A stretch of 64,000 nt of DNA from the NCBI GenBank assembly GCA_949987565.1, contig OX465101.1, forward strand, positions 22,061,367 to 22,125,366, in the 5' to 3' direction. The notes beneath the pieces are model-generated. The model saw nothing but the letters and a program-made list of their open reading frames with translations, searched no databases and was not told the origin of the DNA. A program made the translations under genes and the position numbers. Source of the DNA: Luidia sarsii (Eukaryota; Echinodermata; Asteroidea; Paxillosida; Luidiidae). How positions within the stretch are numbered: position 1 is the stretch's first letter; each line of letters begins with the position of its first letter. Positions 1 through 12,413 of the stretch are shown here, in pieces.

Positions 1-49
1 GTACATTCTTATGACTGCTAGGAAGACATCCTGATCCTACATATTCAAA

Positions 50-420
50 GTACATGTATGTACCTGTATGACAAATTCATGTACATGTACATTCTATCCA
101 AAATTACAAATCATGCATACACATGTCATGCTAATGCATGTACATGTACATGTACATTGTACATGTACGTGTATGTACCGGTATACAGACTATACAACAT
201 CAACTGTACAACTACAAGCATCTCTTCTTATTCCTCCATGGTACAAGGTACATGTACATGTACGTACATGATGTACATTTTTGTACCTGTACAGTTCATT
301 ACATGTGCATGAACCATACCATACACCTGTACATGTTGTCGCACACCTCAGGCACCACATCTACCCATGTGTACATATGTACATGTAATGTATACGTACA
401 TGTACCAACTGGTACAGAAG
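50..420. repeat. TACATG-rich simple repeat island
   Basis: The stretch is dominated by runs and near-runs of the self-complementary hexamer TACATG (GTACATGTACATGTAC and variants with GTACGTGTAC and GTACATTGTAC). Both strands therefore read alike, which produces short Cys/Thr/Met/Tyr/Val-rich reading frames that are not genes. No gene is seen from 1 to about 1600. Confidence 0.85.
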
Positions 421-1084
421 GTCATGGACACGGTTCACACACCTGTTTCAAAATTTAGGACATACTTTTATACTGTGTGAAATGAATGTATCATCACTAT
501 CATGGTGTCCATTTCACATTCACATCCTGAAATTTGACAATGAAGAACATGTGCATGTAATGTAATTTTCACCTGGTATATGTATGTGTACATACATATA
601 CAAACAATTGTAATTGGCAGTAAAGTAAACAAATGATGCAGTGTTAACTACATGTACATGTACTTCAACTTGGCACAAGACATGTAGCTCTACATGTACA
701 ATGTACAACTATTTACCTATGGTTTATTCAAAGTATGTACAGTAACTGTACCGTACAAGAACATGGATAACTGCAAATCATGTTCCCCAGTTTGAATGAA
801 GGAAAATGAAACCTGGAGAAAAAACAACCTCACAACAAGCATCGGTAAATGTTTGATTTCTAAAGTGGTGGGGTTACGCTGAGATCAGAGCGCAAAATGC
901 TTGCTTGATTACACCGTGGAGTACATCATGTGTGCAGCCCGCAGTGCCCTTTCCCAGTGATCATCCAGGCTAAGGCTTTGTGCTGCTTGATTGGGTCAGG
1001 CGACAAATGCTACTGGAGCATGAGCGAAAGAAGTGTGTGCTGTCAATGCAGCCCCTCTGGTTGACAGAAGAAACACAAACGCTG

Positions 1085-1500
1085 TACATTTTTTGTACAC
1101 TTTTTCAGAATTAACAATCGTCACGTACACTTACGTGTACATGTATGTATGTGGTGTACTGTACGTGTACAGTTGTACACGTATCTACTCCATACATCCA
1201 CAACATTGTGTATGAACTACTCTACGTGTATTGTAAGTACTCGTGCACACGTATGATTATGAATACCGTCTGCCATAGTTGTGTGTGCAAGTCATGTTAC
1301 ATACAAGTACTGTACATGACTTCTACATTGTACAGTACTATAGTTGCAGTCCCCACCCTGTTGAACTGAAACATAATGTTCACTAAAATGAGCTCTGATT
1401 TCAAATAGTTCTCAAAACACATGTACATGTGTATACATGTATGTTTACTCTCTTTAATACCATATTTAGGTACCGGTACATGTAACCGTATATTTTTCAT
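1085..1500. repeat. Second TACATG/TACGTG island
   Basis: Dispersed GTACGTGTAC, GTACATGTAC and TACATGTGTATACATGTATG motifs, less dense than the first island. The short open frames across it come from the repeat. Confidence 0.6.
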
Positions 1501-1611
1501 GTAGGGTCTTTTGTTATTTGTACCACATCCAACAGTGGAAGGACTGCCAATTTCAGAAAGAAGATCTTTCAACATTATGTAAGATTCCTAATCTGTACGC
1601 AAATGAAGTCA

Positions 1612-1984
1612 TTTAAAGCCCTACACAACATTGGTAAGATCGAAAAACAGAAATGTTCACAGATTTACATGAAACTTATACAGTTTGAAGATGGTTATAA
1701 TAGAAACCTCTCACTGAAATATTTCTGCCTAGAATGTTGTATTTTGGGAGAAATGTGTAAAAGAAATAGTTTACGTCTCACCGAGATCTAAACTATTTAT
1801 CGGAACAGTACGGCGTTGAATGCTGCATTTTCTCAAAGCAAATGAAGCGGTTTTCACAATTTCAAGACTCAGTTGGCTGATTGAGCTGAAATTTTCACAG
1901 GTGTGCTATTTCATGCATATGTTGGATCAGACAGCGTATGGATTTTATTCTTTGACCTCGACCAATGTTGTGTAGGGGCTTTAC
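1612..1984. mobile_element. TIR element, family FB5, copy 1 (about 373 bp)
   Basis: The ends are inverted repeats: TAAAGCCCTACACAACATTGG on the left (1613-1634) and CCAATGTTGTGTAGGGGCTTTA on the right (1962-1983), differing by one base. There is no transposase, so it is a MITE-like non-autonomous element. A second copy lies near 35241-35620 and a diverged one near 59389-59707; all three share the internal segment around CATATGTTGGATCAGACAG. Confidence 0.8.
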
Positions 1985-2679
1985 ATGTAAAACAAATAGA
2001 TAATATGCAAAAACTAATAATCAGATACAAAAATAAAATCTTAGCATGATTGCATTTGGTAACACATTTATTTAAAGAATTCCAGGCCTGAGCTTTTATT
2101 AGATTGAAATCAAATTTTGTTCCTTTGAAATTACAAATTTAGGTGTAAATTGACATTGTCATATAGACGTGTACATGTAGCAATTTTTAGATTGATAGGA
2201 ACTATCATATTTATGATATACATGTACATGTAGTATAATGTTATGATATACTGTTTAGTATGATTGATACAAGGAAATACATGTCAGTGTTTTTATTGAA
2301 TGAGTGGTGTTGGATTGGGATGGTGCCAGTGACTGAGTGTTATAGTTTTGTTGTCCTACAGGCATATGCAACACTTTCCTGTCTATCTTGGCTGCTCATT
2401 TGGGCCTTGTTTTCATAATCTCATTGCTGTTCCAGCACTTCCTCTATTTCGCACACTACATTGTACATGGCGTCTATGCGTGTGTGAATATCGCTTTTAC
2501 ATTGTACTTTTCAGTTCTGCTTTTCCTTTTTCGACCAAGGCACAGTCTTATTACAATGGTGCATGAACATGTACATGTACGTGTGGCTTAAAACTTTCAT
2601 TCCTTTGAGGAATCATTGATATGTCACAGAGAAAAGCCGGTGTGGTGTATCTATTTTTTCAGATATTCGAGAATATCTA

Positions 2680-2870
2680 CATAGGTATACACATGTACAG
2701 TGTACATGTACATGTACTGTACATTACATACATGTTCCGTACATGTACATATGTAAATATGTATAATATGTATGTAATGTACACACTGTACATACATGTA
2801 CATGTACATTACATACATGTACCGTACATGTAATGTATACATGTATACATGTACATGTATGTACATGCTA
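2680..2870. repeat. Dense TACATG island
   Basis: This is almost pure interleaved GTACATGTACATGTAC, TACATACATGTAC and GTACAGTGTACATG. It is the most regular TACATG block in the window and could fold extensively because the unit is self-complementary. Confidence 0.85.
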
Positions 2871-3039
2871 TCTATAGATATTATACAGCCTGCTTGATAT
2901 GCAGAATAGCTGTTATTTCGGAAATATAATTTTAAGTTTGTAGAAAACTTCAGTGTAAACTGTAGGGCCTAAAGGTGAGCAGCCAATTAATGCTGAATAT
3001 CCATGATTTCAGAATATTTTAGAAATTGCACCATATCTA

Positions 3040-3430
3040 CCGGTACATGTATATATTTTGTGTATAATGAATAATTATAGACCTACATGTACATGTACAT
3101 ACAAGTAGGCCTACATATTTAAAGAAATTTATACATGTACATGCACCCTGTGTACATTTACATGTACATGCAGAAAACAATATTTCCAAAATTGCTTCCT
3201 CTTGTCTTGAGAAAAGCCAGTTACAATAGAACCCATGCATAACATGTACATTTTTACTAGACAAAAAAGATGATCCTTTCTGGGTTTTCAGCTTCCTCAA
3301 ACAAACATTACACAAACATACATGTACATGTACATTACAATACATGTACATGTACGTGTACGTGTACATGTACATTGTACATCCATGTATTCCAGCGTGC
3401 TAGTGGCTCTACATGTACATAGTACATACA
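3040..3430. repeat. TACATG/TACGTG island
   Basis: Two clusters (3040-3175 and 3240-3430) of TACATG and TACGTG repeats separated by ordinary sequence. Nothing coding was found between 1985 and 4356 apart from these islands and repeat fragments. Confidence 0.75.
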
Positions 3431-3793
3431 GTACATTACAACCTCGTTTCATGACCGCGTTCTGTGTGTTTGTGTGTGCCAGCTCTTCCTGCATACAGTA
3501 ATGGCCAGATTGTCATGACGGTCCAGGAGATTGATCAATTATTGCTCACTCGTGCGCTCCGGTACCATTTCACACAGAAAAGGGAGAACTCGCAAGTTGG
3601 CGTTAGAACTGTGTAATTCAAGTGACACTGTGCTTGGATGTGATTGGAAAGTGGCCGTGCTTGTGTGTGATTATACACAACACATGCCCATAGTATGCAT
3701 TTTCACAAAACTGGTGCAACCAACCATCCATGCAGCAGAAACAATGCATTTTGTTGGCAACATTTTTTGGAAATGCTTAGATTTTCATGATTG

Positions 3794-3865
3794 AAGGATT
3801 CCACGCGTTGTGATTGGCCAACACGTTGCAAACTCTTGAAGGTGCACTATTGTGAATCCCCTGTA
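3794..3865 (-). repeat. Dispersed repeat, partner of 12046-12115
   Basis: Read on the minus strand (GGGATTCACAATAGTGCACC through TTGGCCAATCACAACGCG) this matches 12046-12115 on the plus strand with a few changes. The two copies are therefore in opposite orientation. A run of C (3923-3949) follows, then a fragment with TTTTGAATCGCGATTCAAAT that resembles the ends of the element at 33419-33882. Confidence 0.6.
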
Positions 3866-4356
3866 TTTGCTCACAATTTGTTTGCATCATGTTTTTTGGG
3901 CCGTGTGTGGGCACGAGACCCCCTCCCCCCCCCCCCCCCACCCCCCAAAAAGAACTGTTTTTGAATCGCGATTCAAATCACGAATCATTTGCACAGTGGT
4001 AACAACCCTACTACGTGTATGTGTGTTTAGTGCACGCAGCACATACATGCATGTACAAAGGTGATCTGTTTGTGACCAGGAGAATGGACTGTACACAGTT
4101 ATCACACAGGGTGTTTGGCTGCAGAGTGTGGCTTCGGTTTCAAGTTGATAGAAGCTACATGTATCTGTCAGCAGGGTTCTCTCTCGGTTCTCTCTCTCTG
4201 TCCAGTCGTGCCTAATTTACATTTGAAGGCCACAAAAGACATGGAGGGCAGTTTCAGCTGTGATTTCCATTCCCATTCTTCCGTCCGTCCGTCCATCTGG
4301 CTCGGCTCTTATTATTTATTTATTTTGTTCATTTATTTTTTGTCTTGCTCTCACAG

Positions 4357-4473
4357 GAGGATGAAGACTACCCCGTGGAAATAGACATCGATGTTCTCTT
4401 AGAAAAAGACGTAGATGAAGCCCGCATTAAAATAGTCAAAGATATCCTAGTAGATGTCAGACAACCTACAGAG
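4357..4473 (+). CDS. PPP1R14: PPP1R14-like penultimate coding exon
   Basis: 117 nt, 39 codons, phase 0 at both borders. The pyrimidine-rich acceptor TGTCTTGCTCTCACAG precedes it and the donor GTGAGA follows. It carries the acidic EIDID segment and the helix ending in KDILVDVRQPTE that are diagnostic of the family. Confidence 0.85.
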
Positions 4474-5406
4474 GTGAGATGAGATGATTCATGCTCAAAG
4501 CCTCCCATGACTCACCCAGATTCTTCAGAGAAGGATTTGGGGGGTTTAATTTTTTCTTTTCTTTTCTTTTCTTTTTTAAATCTGAGGCCGGGGTAGGGAT
4601 TTTGTTTTTTTATCTTTCATGCATACGGTCTTGCTCACGGAGGGATGAAAGAGATCTGAGCCCTCTGTGCATAATTTGGCGTATGGAGATACTGCTTATC
4701 CGATCAGTTGAATTGGTCACTGACTCAGTTTTGTCTCTTTGGGTTGGTTGTGGTTTCTTGAGGTTTGTGAATGAGAAGCTTGGTCATTTGCACCAAATCT
4801 TTGTGAAACCTGTATGTGTGTAATAACGCCTCCCCCAAAAAAAATAATAATAATAATAATGATAATAATAATAATTAAAAAAAGTTGTAAACTGACCTAC
4901 TGTATTTAATGTCCCAAATTATCTCAAGAAATGAGATTGATATTAATTTGATCCTAGCAGGACCTTTCCTCAACTTAGGCAGATTGCCTTTGGTGCATGT
5001 TAGAATTGCAGGTGAATTACACACTGAGTTACATGCACAGAGAGCAGTTTCTTTGTTTTTGTTTTGTGTCTACTGAAATACACGCTGAGGGACACTGATT
5101 GTATTACTGATGAAAATTGGAAGACAAAAATACGCAAGTTGCGGGATGTTTGCGGGAACGTCTGGGGGTCCTGCAAATTTCCGGGTGGTTTACGGGCACC
5201 CGCAGATTTAAAGGTGTTTCGTGAATTACCCGCAAGTGCTTACGGGAGGGATGCGGGGAAGTTGCGTACTCGTAAATCGTTGCGGGTGCTTTGTGAATAA
5301 GGCCCCTGGTTCTCAGAGTTAACGACAATTTCCTTTTGTTTCTCCGTTTATCCCTCTGCAGACATTCATCACAGAGTTACTACAGAAGATCTCTGTTCTG
5401 AGTTGA
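4357..5406 (+). CDS. PPP1R14: PPP1R14-family protein phosphatase 1 inhibitor, 3' exons only (partial)
   Basis: Two exons, 4357-4473 and 5362-5406, joined in phase 0, encode the last 53 residues and a TGA stop. The first reads EDEDYPVEIDID and then LLEKDVDEARIKIVKDIL ending RQPTE; the second reads TFITELLQKISVLS. In vertebrate PPP1R14B/C (PHI-1, KEPI) the matching region is an ELEIDVDELL acidic segment, a helix with ELLVDCYKPTEAFI, and then GLLDKIRGMQKL. Family members are cytosolic PKC-activated inhibitors of PP1 and myosin phosphatase. The inhibitory segment with the phosphorylated Thr lies in upstream exons that I could not find between 1 and 4356; they are probably outside the window. Splice signals are good: CTCTCACAG before, GAG/GTGAGA after, CCCTCTGCAG before the last exon. 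Which paralogue it is cannot be decided from this part. Confidence 0.82.
4843..4880. repeat. (AAT)n microsatellite in the PPP1R14-like intron
   Basis: Short imperfect AATAATAAT run with one GAT interruption. Confidence 0.85.
5362..5406 (+). CDS. PPP1R14: PPP1R14-like last coding exon
   Basis: 15 codons including TGA (5404-5406). The product TFITELLQKISVLS aligns with the FISGLLDKIRGMQKL C-terminal helix of PHI-1-type proteins but stops a few residues earlier. The acceptor is CCCTCTGCAG. Confidence 0.82.
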   Translation, partial: TFITELLQKISVLS

Positions 5407-7098
5407 AGTCAACCAAGGTTGCAGTATCATTCCAAGCTACAGTGGGGCAGGGGGGTTGGGTTGGGTAGGGTGAGGCTGGGGTGGGTAGGAGGGTTGATAG
5501 GGGCAAGAGGAGAGGAGATTTTGCTGAAATCCCTCGGCTGAGATGTAATCACACATACACACACACACACTGCAAGGCCGGTATTCGTCCGTGCACGGAG
5601 TGCATGTATCTGGGAGGAGGTCACAGGCCCTCGCTCCCTCCTCTCCCTCATCTTCTCTTCCTCTCTCCAAGGCAACGCCGGAGACAGACTGCTGCGTGCG
5701 CAAGGCATTTTCCGACTCGTGCGATCTTGGACACTCCACAGAAAGATTTAAAGCAGTCTGCGTTTAGTAGTACGCGCGTGAAATGATGCTGGAGGTTGCT
5801 GTTGACTCTGTGTGTGTGTGTTTGTGTGATTGTTTTGTTTTGTGGGGTATGCTTGTGTACTTCCGCCCAAAGGTCTTTAACAAAAAGTCTTTCTGAAATG
5901 AATCATGCTGAAAACTGAAAGGTGTTATCCTCGTCATGCCTGTCATAATTTGAGCTTTCTTTCTTTTTCTTTCTTTTTATGATGATTGTATCTATTGTGT
6001 ATTTGGCCTTCAGCTGATTTGGAAGGCTTCCAGAGGCAGCCTTGTTGGGGGGCATGGGGGCCATTGCACATACATATTACCAACACTTTCTCTGCATACG
6101 GCTGCTGAGTGCAAGGGTTGGTACGTGACATATCCCTTGGCCCTCATCCGTGGCGGTTCCTTTAGAGGCAAGGTCGGATCAATCAAGAATCGGTCCAGGG
6201 TGAATCGGAGGCCAAAAAGGCAGCAGAACACAATACATACATACCAGCATAGAAGTCATCTGCTGTTGCCACCCTATGTGTATTGAAGATTACCCCCAAA
6301 AGGCTCCATGTCAACTGTTAAGTGCATGTAAAATTAAATGTCTTAAATGTCTGACTATCAAGTTAGTCGATTATAAAAAAAAAAGGCTAAACAAAATGTA
6401 TAAAGTCGGCCCATCAACTTACTCATAATTATGCATTTTTTGTCTTGCGAGACAATTGTGTAGCTGTCTCAGCTGCAGGGGGGGCGGGAGGGTGGCAGGG
6501 TTGTGATATGACATATGACGTGTGTAGATCGTGCGTGACGACTTAACGTGTATCCCGGCAAGTGCATGTGTGCTGATTGTCGAAGGAATGCCAAACGAAT
6601 GAGACTGCCCTCGGTAATCAAATGCATTGGCAGTCAAGCACATCGAGCAGGACGTCGGCAAGGGAAAAAAAAGCTTACATTCCATCCGAACCTTACAGAA
6701 CCTTATCAGGACCTTACAAAGGGGGCTCCAAAGGGCGCCGGCCACGTTTTTTTTTTTTGCCAGAGCCGCAGGTCAATTGCCTCAGAACGTCTTTATGGGA
6801 GGCAGATGTCCCTGCCCAATGGAGACGACATTCTTCGCAGGATGCGGCTACAGAAGGGTCGGTGAGCCCTGCAGAGGTCCACTCTTTGCAGCTGCTTCTT
6901 GAAACACGCTCAGAACTGGTGCAATGCTGTCCTGCTGACCAGTTCTCCTCTCAGATGCATCTTGTAATGTACAGTTATACAGTACTGGTTTATTTTTGCT
7001 TGTTATTCAGTGAATGTCCACCAGCTGTTGGTGGTCTGGGAAATCTGTACTGAGTTTACCGACAGAATCTTGTGCAAGTGGCTCCCGCAATGCTTGTA
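5407..7098. other. Gene-free stretch after PPP1R14
   Basis: This includes the presumed 3' UTR. It contains G-rich sequence (5440-5500), a short (CA)n run near 5551-5570, CT-rich sequence near 5640 and an A/T homopolymer pair near 6370 and 6748. Open frames of 90 to 158 codons at 6419-7053 overlap on both strands, begin without splice or start context and match nothing I recognise. I see no gene. Confidence 0.5.
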
Positions 7099-7496
7099 AA
7101 GCCGTGTCCGCACTGGACTTATTTTTTACAGAGCCCGTGGGTAACATTCCAATGGGTAAAACTAACCGACTCATGTACATGTGCACAAACACAAACACGT
7201 TGTTACCCTGCGCCCGCACAAGTCTTGCATACAGTAACGTAACGTGCGGGGCGCCAGATGTGGTTTTTTACCGAGTCGTTTACCGAGACGTTGTGTCCGG
7301 ATTGGACTTATCGACTCGGTTAAACTGACCTAGTCAATTTAACCGGGCAGAAGTTGGTTGGTTAAACTACCCACTGGAGTCGGGTAAGTTACCTGGGAGG
7401 AAAACTTCCTGGGCTGTCCGCACTGGACTTAAAATGGTCAATTTACCCATTTGCTCGGTTAGTTTACCCATTTTAAGTCCAGTGCGCACGCGTCTT
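7099..7496. mobile_element. TIR element with CCGCACTGGACTTA motifs, copy 1
   Basis: Left end AAGCCGTGTCCGCACTGGAC and right end AAGTCCAGTGCGCACGCG form a terminal inverted repeat. Inside are further copies of the same motif (TCCGGATTGGACTTA near 7297, TCCGCACTGGACTTA near 7419) and inverted GGTTAAACT/AGTTTACC blocks. No coding capacity was found. A related element is at 58825-59206. Confidence 0.7.
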
Positions 7497-10400
7497 TATA
7501 GTGCCCTCGTTTTGTATAAACCACCCATCATTTTATGGCCTCTAAATCCCTAAGGTAATCCCCAAATTAAATTCAACACCTGTGTGGTGCTAAGTGGCTA
7601 TGCAGAAGCGTATCCCATGCACCTTGCCAGTAACCAGATCATATTTATGATTCCACTGGCCTGCTGAATATATTAGTGACTCATATGCCATCATCTCCAA
7701 AATGGACCGGCCTTAGCCCAGCTCTCGAACCAGTTAAATGCGGGATTTGATGTGCTGGTAGCAACGCTCTTCCATCGAGTGTTTTGTAAGTGCTTTCATT
7801 TCAAAATGGCCCGTAGACCAGCCTTATGTACATTGCCATCATTGCTGTTGCACAGATGTCATTAAGAGACCATCTCATGACAATAATACTCTGTGGGATG
7901 GCTTAATGTGCGAGAGGGCTGTTTAGAAAGTTCCAAAGGATTTGGGTCTATACTCGAATGAATGCCAGCATGGAGAATGGGGACACATCAGTCAACCAAA
8001 ATCTCGTCTGAATCATCCGACTGTAATCAAAGGACGCACGAAAAGTGCAGGTCTTTTTGTGCTTGTTTATTCCTTGTACATTATCGTTCTATTTAAGCTG
8101 AAATTGTTAGAGCAATAGACCAGAATGCCCTGAAAATGACCTTTGGGACAAAAATATGTACGTGTACTTAAAAAAAAAAAATATAATTATGCAGGTTATT
8201 ATGCTGGAGAGATCCCATGGCCACTTGGCACCGTGCTGGTTGTCAATACCCATGCCCATCTCAGTTGGGTTTTTTTTAACTAACTTCCTTCCAACAATTG
8301 GGATCTATGAATACCCGTGAAATGAAATTGATCAATAAGTGTACACTGTGCGGACAAGTAAATCAAACCTGGCACAGTCGGACATCTGGGCGGCTTTTGT
8401 TACGCTGCATATTGTTTTGTGATAGGCAAAAAAAAAAGTTTTTGTTTAAAACGTGGTCAATAGTGGTGCCTTGATGCGGAGAGCCCTGTGCAAAGCAACA
8501 CCACCAGTGCTTTGAATTTGGAGTCTCCAGCGCGAAGTGGTGGAGATCTCCTCAGATTTCATAAAGATTTGTGAGTCTAGTGATGTTTTTTTTTTTAACA
8601 AGCACGTGGAAAAGCTGATTTGTTTTTAAACTTATGCTGCGGAAGATGAAAGATGTCAAATGTATGCACCCTTTTTTTTTTTAAATAGATGTTTATGGTA
8701 ATTTTATAATTTGTTACCTAAACATGTTAAGAGGGATCCAAAAGTTGCCAAAGTAACTTAAGTTGACAGAAATGTTCTGTTTTTCTGCTTGTTATTAAGT
8801 GCAAATGTGAAATGTATGATGATGTTGTTTTAGGAGAGATTGCAATAATTAATGAAGACCCCCCCTCCTTAGGGACCTTGTTTAAAATGGCTTTAAAATT
8901 AATCAGTATAAAAGCCCTTTTGTGGAATGCGATCGCACATTGTAAAGAATTGAGCGGACCAAAAATTGAGTTTCATGGGAATGAGCATTTTTTTTTGTGC
9001 TAGAGATTTCTCTTAAATTTTGATTGGACTTAGAAAGTGATTTTGCAATTGCAGTGCAAAACATCCACTGGTTGTTTGTACATGTACTATGGAAAAAATT
9101 GTAGGCCTATTTGATGCTTATGGGTTCATTTTGAATGGGTGGTTCTAGAAAAAGGTTTATTGGAATTTGAAAGTCTTTGTTTTAAGCTCCCCAGGAATTT
9201 TAGAAGCTTCAGCATTCTGGAAAAAAAGGTCTTTCAATTTTGAAACTCCATGTATCTCTCAGAAATTGCAAATGAAAACGAATTTTCTTTTCTTCACCAG
9301 AAAGTTCTACCCCACCCACCCTTACCTGAATGAGACAGTTGTCATTTTCCCTCACTTTCCCTGTCTTTGCCCTTTAGAATGGGACCCAAAAAACAGGTTG
9401 GACCAAGTCATATCTTGTAGATAATTCTATGCATAGGTCTCTTTTTTTCTCACTCTACACAGCTATTTGCGTGGAAATTCCTCTGGGAATTGGGAAAATC
9501 AACTGCCGACAAAATGCAGACTCCTCTGATAGTCTTATTTTCGGGGAAGCTTATTTCTAGTGGATACTTCGCTGTCCTTAATTAAGTACTGCTTGGCGAT
9601 TTCCAGGGGAACCGAATTGACCGATTGGCTTTCACCGTGTTCGCGTAAACACTCTCAGCTCAATTACAGCACGCAAAAGAACAGGGTTGCTTAACAACCA
9701 ACCCTGGAAAATCCCAGAAAAGGGTAGAGGGAAAGGGGTTGTTCAGACAGTTTACTTATTTCAGCCCAAGTCGGGCAAATTGTGAGGTTTTTGTGGGTTG
9801 GTGTTGTTTTTTTAAATTGTAAGTAAATGTTAAAATGTGGAATGAATTTTAATTACTTTTATTTTGTTGTGCAAACATTTCTTCTCTTTTGTTCTTTTTG
9901 AAAATGGGGTAGCCCCAGATTGAAGCCCAAGTGCCCAATATTTTTTTTGTAACGACTTAAACGCTTGCTCTTCCTTCTCGTGCACACGGACGCAGAACAT
10001 TTTGAGTCCGATTTGCCGTGTCGCGTTTTAAGCCACGGCATTTTTGTATGAAGATAATTGCACGTGTAGACGATAGTAACTCTTCGCCCCCTTTGCATGA
10101 TTTGGTTTGGACGTGTTGGTTTCTGTTCCTTTTTGCCTTCATTTTAACCCGATTCCTTTTTTCAGGTCATCGTCACTTTTGGTGAAAAACCGTTGCAGTT
10201 TTTGTTTTCTTTAGGCAAAGTGGGCTGTGGGGTCGACTCGTTAAAAGAGCTTGTCAGTCCTGTCTTGCAAAAAAGAAAGGGTAGGAAAGACTTTGGTCCG
10301 ATACAGTAGTGATAGTGAATTACTATTTCATTGATATTCATTGCAATACGTAATTCGCTTCGGTACAGGAGCGACGCCCACCAAGTCCTTCCCGCAAAAG

Positions 10401-12045
10401 ATACGACCAGTGACCTTTGACACTGGAACCTTAGCTTGAGTGTCAACAAGCAATCGTCATAATTATTACAGGCTGTGTAAAATGTGAAATTTGGTAGTAA
10501 GGGGAAAACAAATTACCTGTAAATTGTGAATAGTCTTTGGTTGAAAGTCCCAGGGGCAGTTGTGGGACCTAGACCACTTGTTTTCAGATTTTGTTTTATC
10601 TTCTGTGAAAGGCGGTTTCCCCTTAACTAATTAATGTTTTGCTGTGACCGTGTGATTAGAAGTAATTTAAAGACAAACTTGTAAATTGGAAAGTATTTTA
10701 CTGTCTAAGTAAGAGCCGCTGATTCAGGACTATTTTACGTAGACTGGTGTTTGGCCACCCCACCCTGATTTGAAAGTATTAGAATAGCAGGTAGTGTTAT
10801 GTCACTATACATGTCATATACATGGATTTCCTATCGGAGGTCAATATCACGGTTTATTTCCCTGGCAATGTTGCTGAGCCGATTTCAAGTGAATCGCCGT
10901 GCACCATTATTTTACAAGCACCTACATGCATATCATGTCAATGCCGAATGAGTATCTGTAGCAAGACTCGTGTTGGTTGCGTGCATAGGTATAGTTAAAA
11001 TGCCAATCGCTGAAAGCTGTGAAATTGACTCAGGGAATGCTGTAGCTATAACTTTATTAGGCACACTGTCAACGGGGCAATATTATAAGTATAATCAACA
11101 TTTTTGGGCAGCAGTTTGAACATTATGTTTAATGGAAAAGTTATCGTGTCTAAATTCATCTGTTCAAGATAATGATGGTGTCAATTTAAAGCTGTTCATG
11201 ACCCAAGAATGTTGAGCAGATTCCTAGAAAATGAATGACCAAATTGAAAAACATTATGTTATAATGTATGAAAAATTAAAGTCGGTTAAAAAGGGAACAA
11301 ATTCCAGGGAGGACCAACAAATTCCCTCTGACGTTGGTGGCGCTTTCGTTCCATGAAGATCATAGAGCTCTAGACAAGGCCCTACCTGGTTGAAGTCAAT
11401 CCAGACGTGTATTGCTAAGTGTCACAGATCATCAGTCTGTCAACATTGAAGCACGCGCCGCCGTGCATGCCGTGAGATGTAAGATGTAAAAAGAAATTCT
11501 GTCCCGGTCCGCCTCTGGTGAACGCCAGATAATATCAGATCATCTGAACTCCATAGGCCATTATCCGTTAGTCCAAGGTGGAGTTGGATTCCCGACCGTT
11601 GCCATAAATGGCTTCAAGATGCATTCATGCACCTTTGGTAGTTGATATCGGGTCTGTCAGTTGAGTTGCATATGTCATTTTTAATTGAGCATCAATTGGT
11701 TGACAGTACTAGGTTTTTCGACGTACGCAATAGATGTTGAGAATTGTCAAAACTGAATTGGCTAGTACTATAGAGGAATCTTTCCCGTTTGACCATGCAC
11801 GAGAGCCCTCTGCACATTTTGATATACCATAAAGCTGTATCTGTGGCCCCGCCCTTTCGATGTTTGGTGGAAATACCTCATGAGTTTGATGCCTTGATTT
11901 AATTAAGCAATATACATACTACTTAACGTACAGAAAGAGCTGTGAGGAGCAATAAAGAATAGCATGTCAGCGAGTGAATGTCTTTGATGTTAGTGTTTTG
12001 ATATCGTTTATTGGCTTTGTTTTTGGAATACGGGCGATTCACAAT
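7497..12045. other. Gene-free stretch, nothing recognised
   Basis: About 4.5 kb of AT-rich sequence with T and A homopolymers (for example near 8170, 8590 and 8675). All reading frames are short. No splice-bounded exon, repeat array or RNA gene was recognised. Confidence 0.5.
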
Positions 12046-12115
12046 AGTGCGCCCTCAAGAGTTTGCAACGCGATGGCCAATCACAATGCGCGGAATCGCT
12101 CGTGTTTACGATAAA
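12046..12115 (+). repeat. Dispersed repeat, partner of 3794-3865
   Basis: GCGATTCACAATAGTGCGCC through GATGGCCAATCACAATGCG, the inverted counterpart of the copy near 3.8 kb. Both are short and non-coding. Confidence 0.6.
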
Positions 12116-12135
12116 ATTATAACGCTACCAATGAT

Positions 12136-12413
12136 GTCCTCTTTTTACCTTTTTTTGTATTAACCCAAGATCTGCCCGAAATGCAGTATGCCAGGCAAGT
12201 AGCTCCGCCATTCCAGTGTTCTCAAAACAAATCCTTGTCTTTTGCGTCATTTCTTTGTTTTTTTTTGAAGGGAGGAGGTTTCTCTTGCACATGTCACTAT
12301 AATTATACATGAGGTAGATTTATAAGGAAAAAAAATTCTAACGGAAGAATGTAGTGAGAAAGTCCTCTTTTACCTTTTTTCTTTATTAATCCAAGATCTG
12401 CCCGAAATGCAGT
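12136..12413. repeat. Direct repeat, two units about 225 bp apart
   Basis: The segment with CCTCTTTTTACC and AAGATCTGCCCGAAATGCAG at 12136-12188 recurs at 12362-12413 with small changes. It is a local duplication in otherwise unrecognised sequence that continues to about 13180. Confidence 0.65.

Noticed and set aside
1..460. Several Cys/Thr/Met/Tyr/Val-rich frames
   Set aside because: Produced by TACATG repeats in different frames.
6577..7053. 158-codon plus-strand frame with two overlapping frames
   Set aside because: Three overlapping frames across a poly-T stretch, no family features and no conserved motif.
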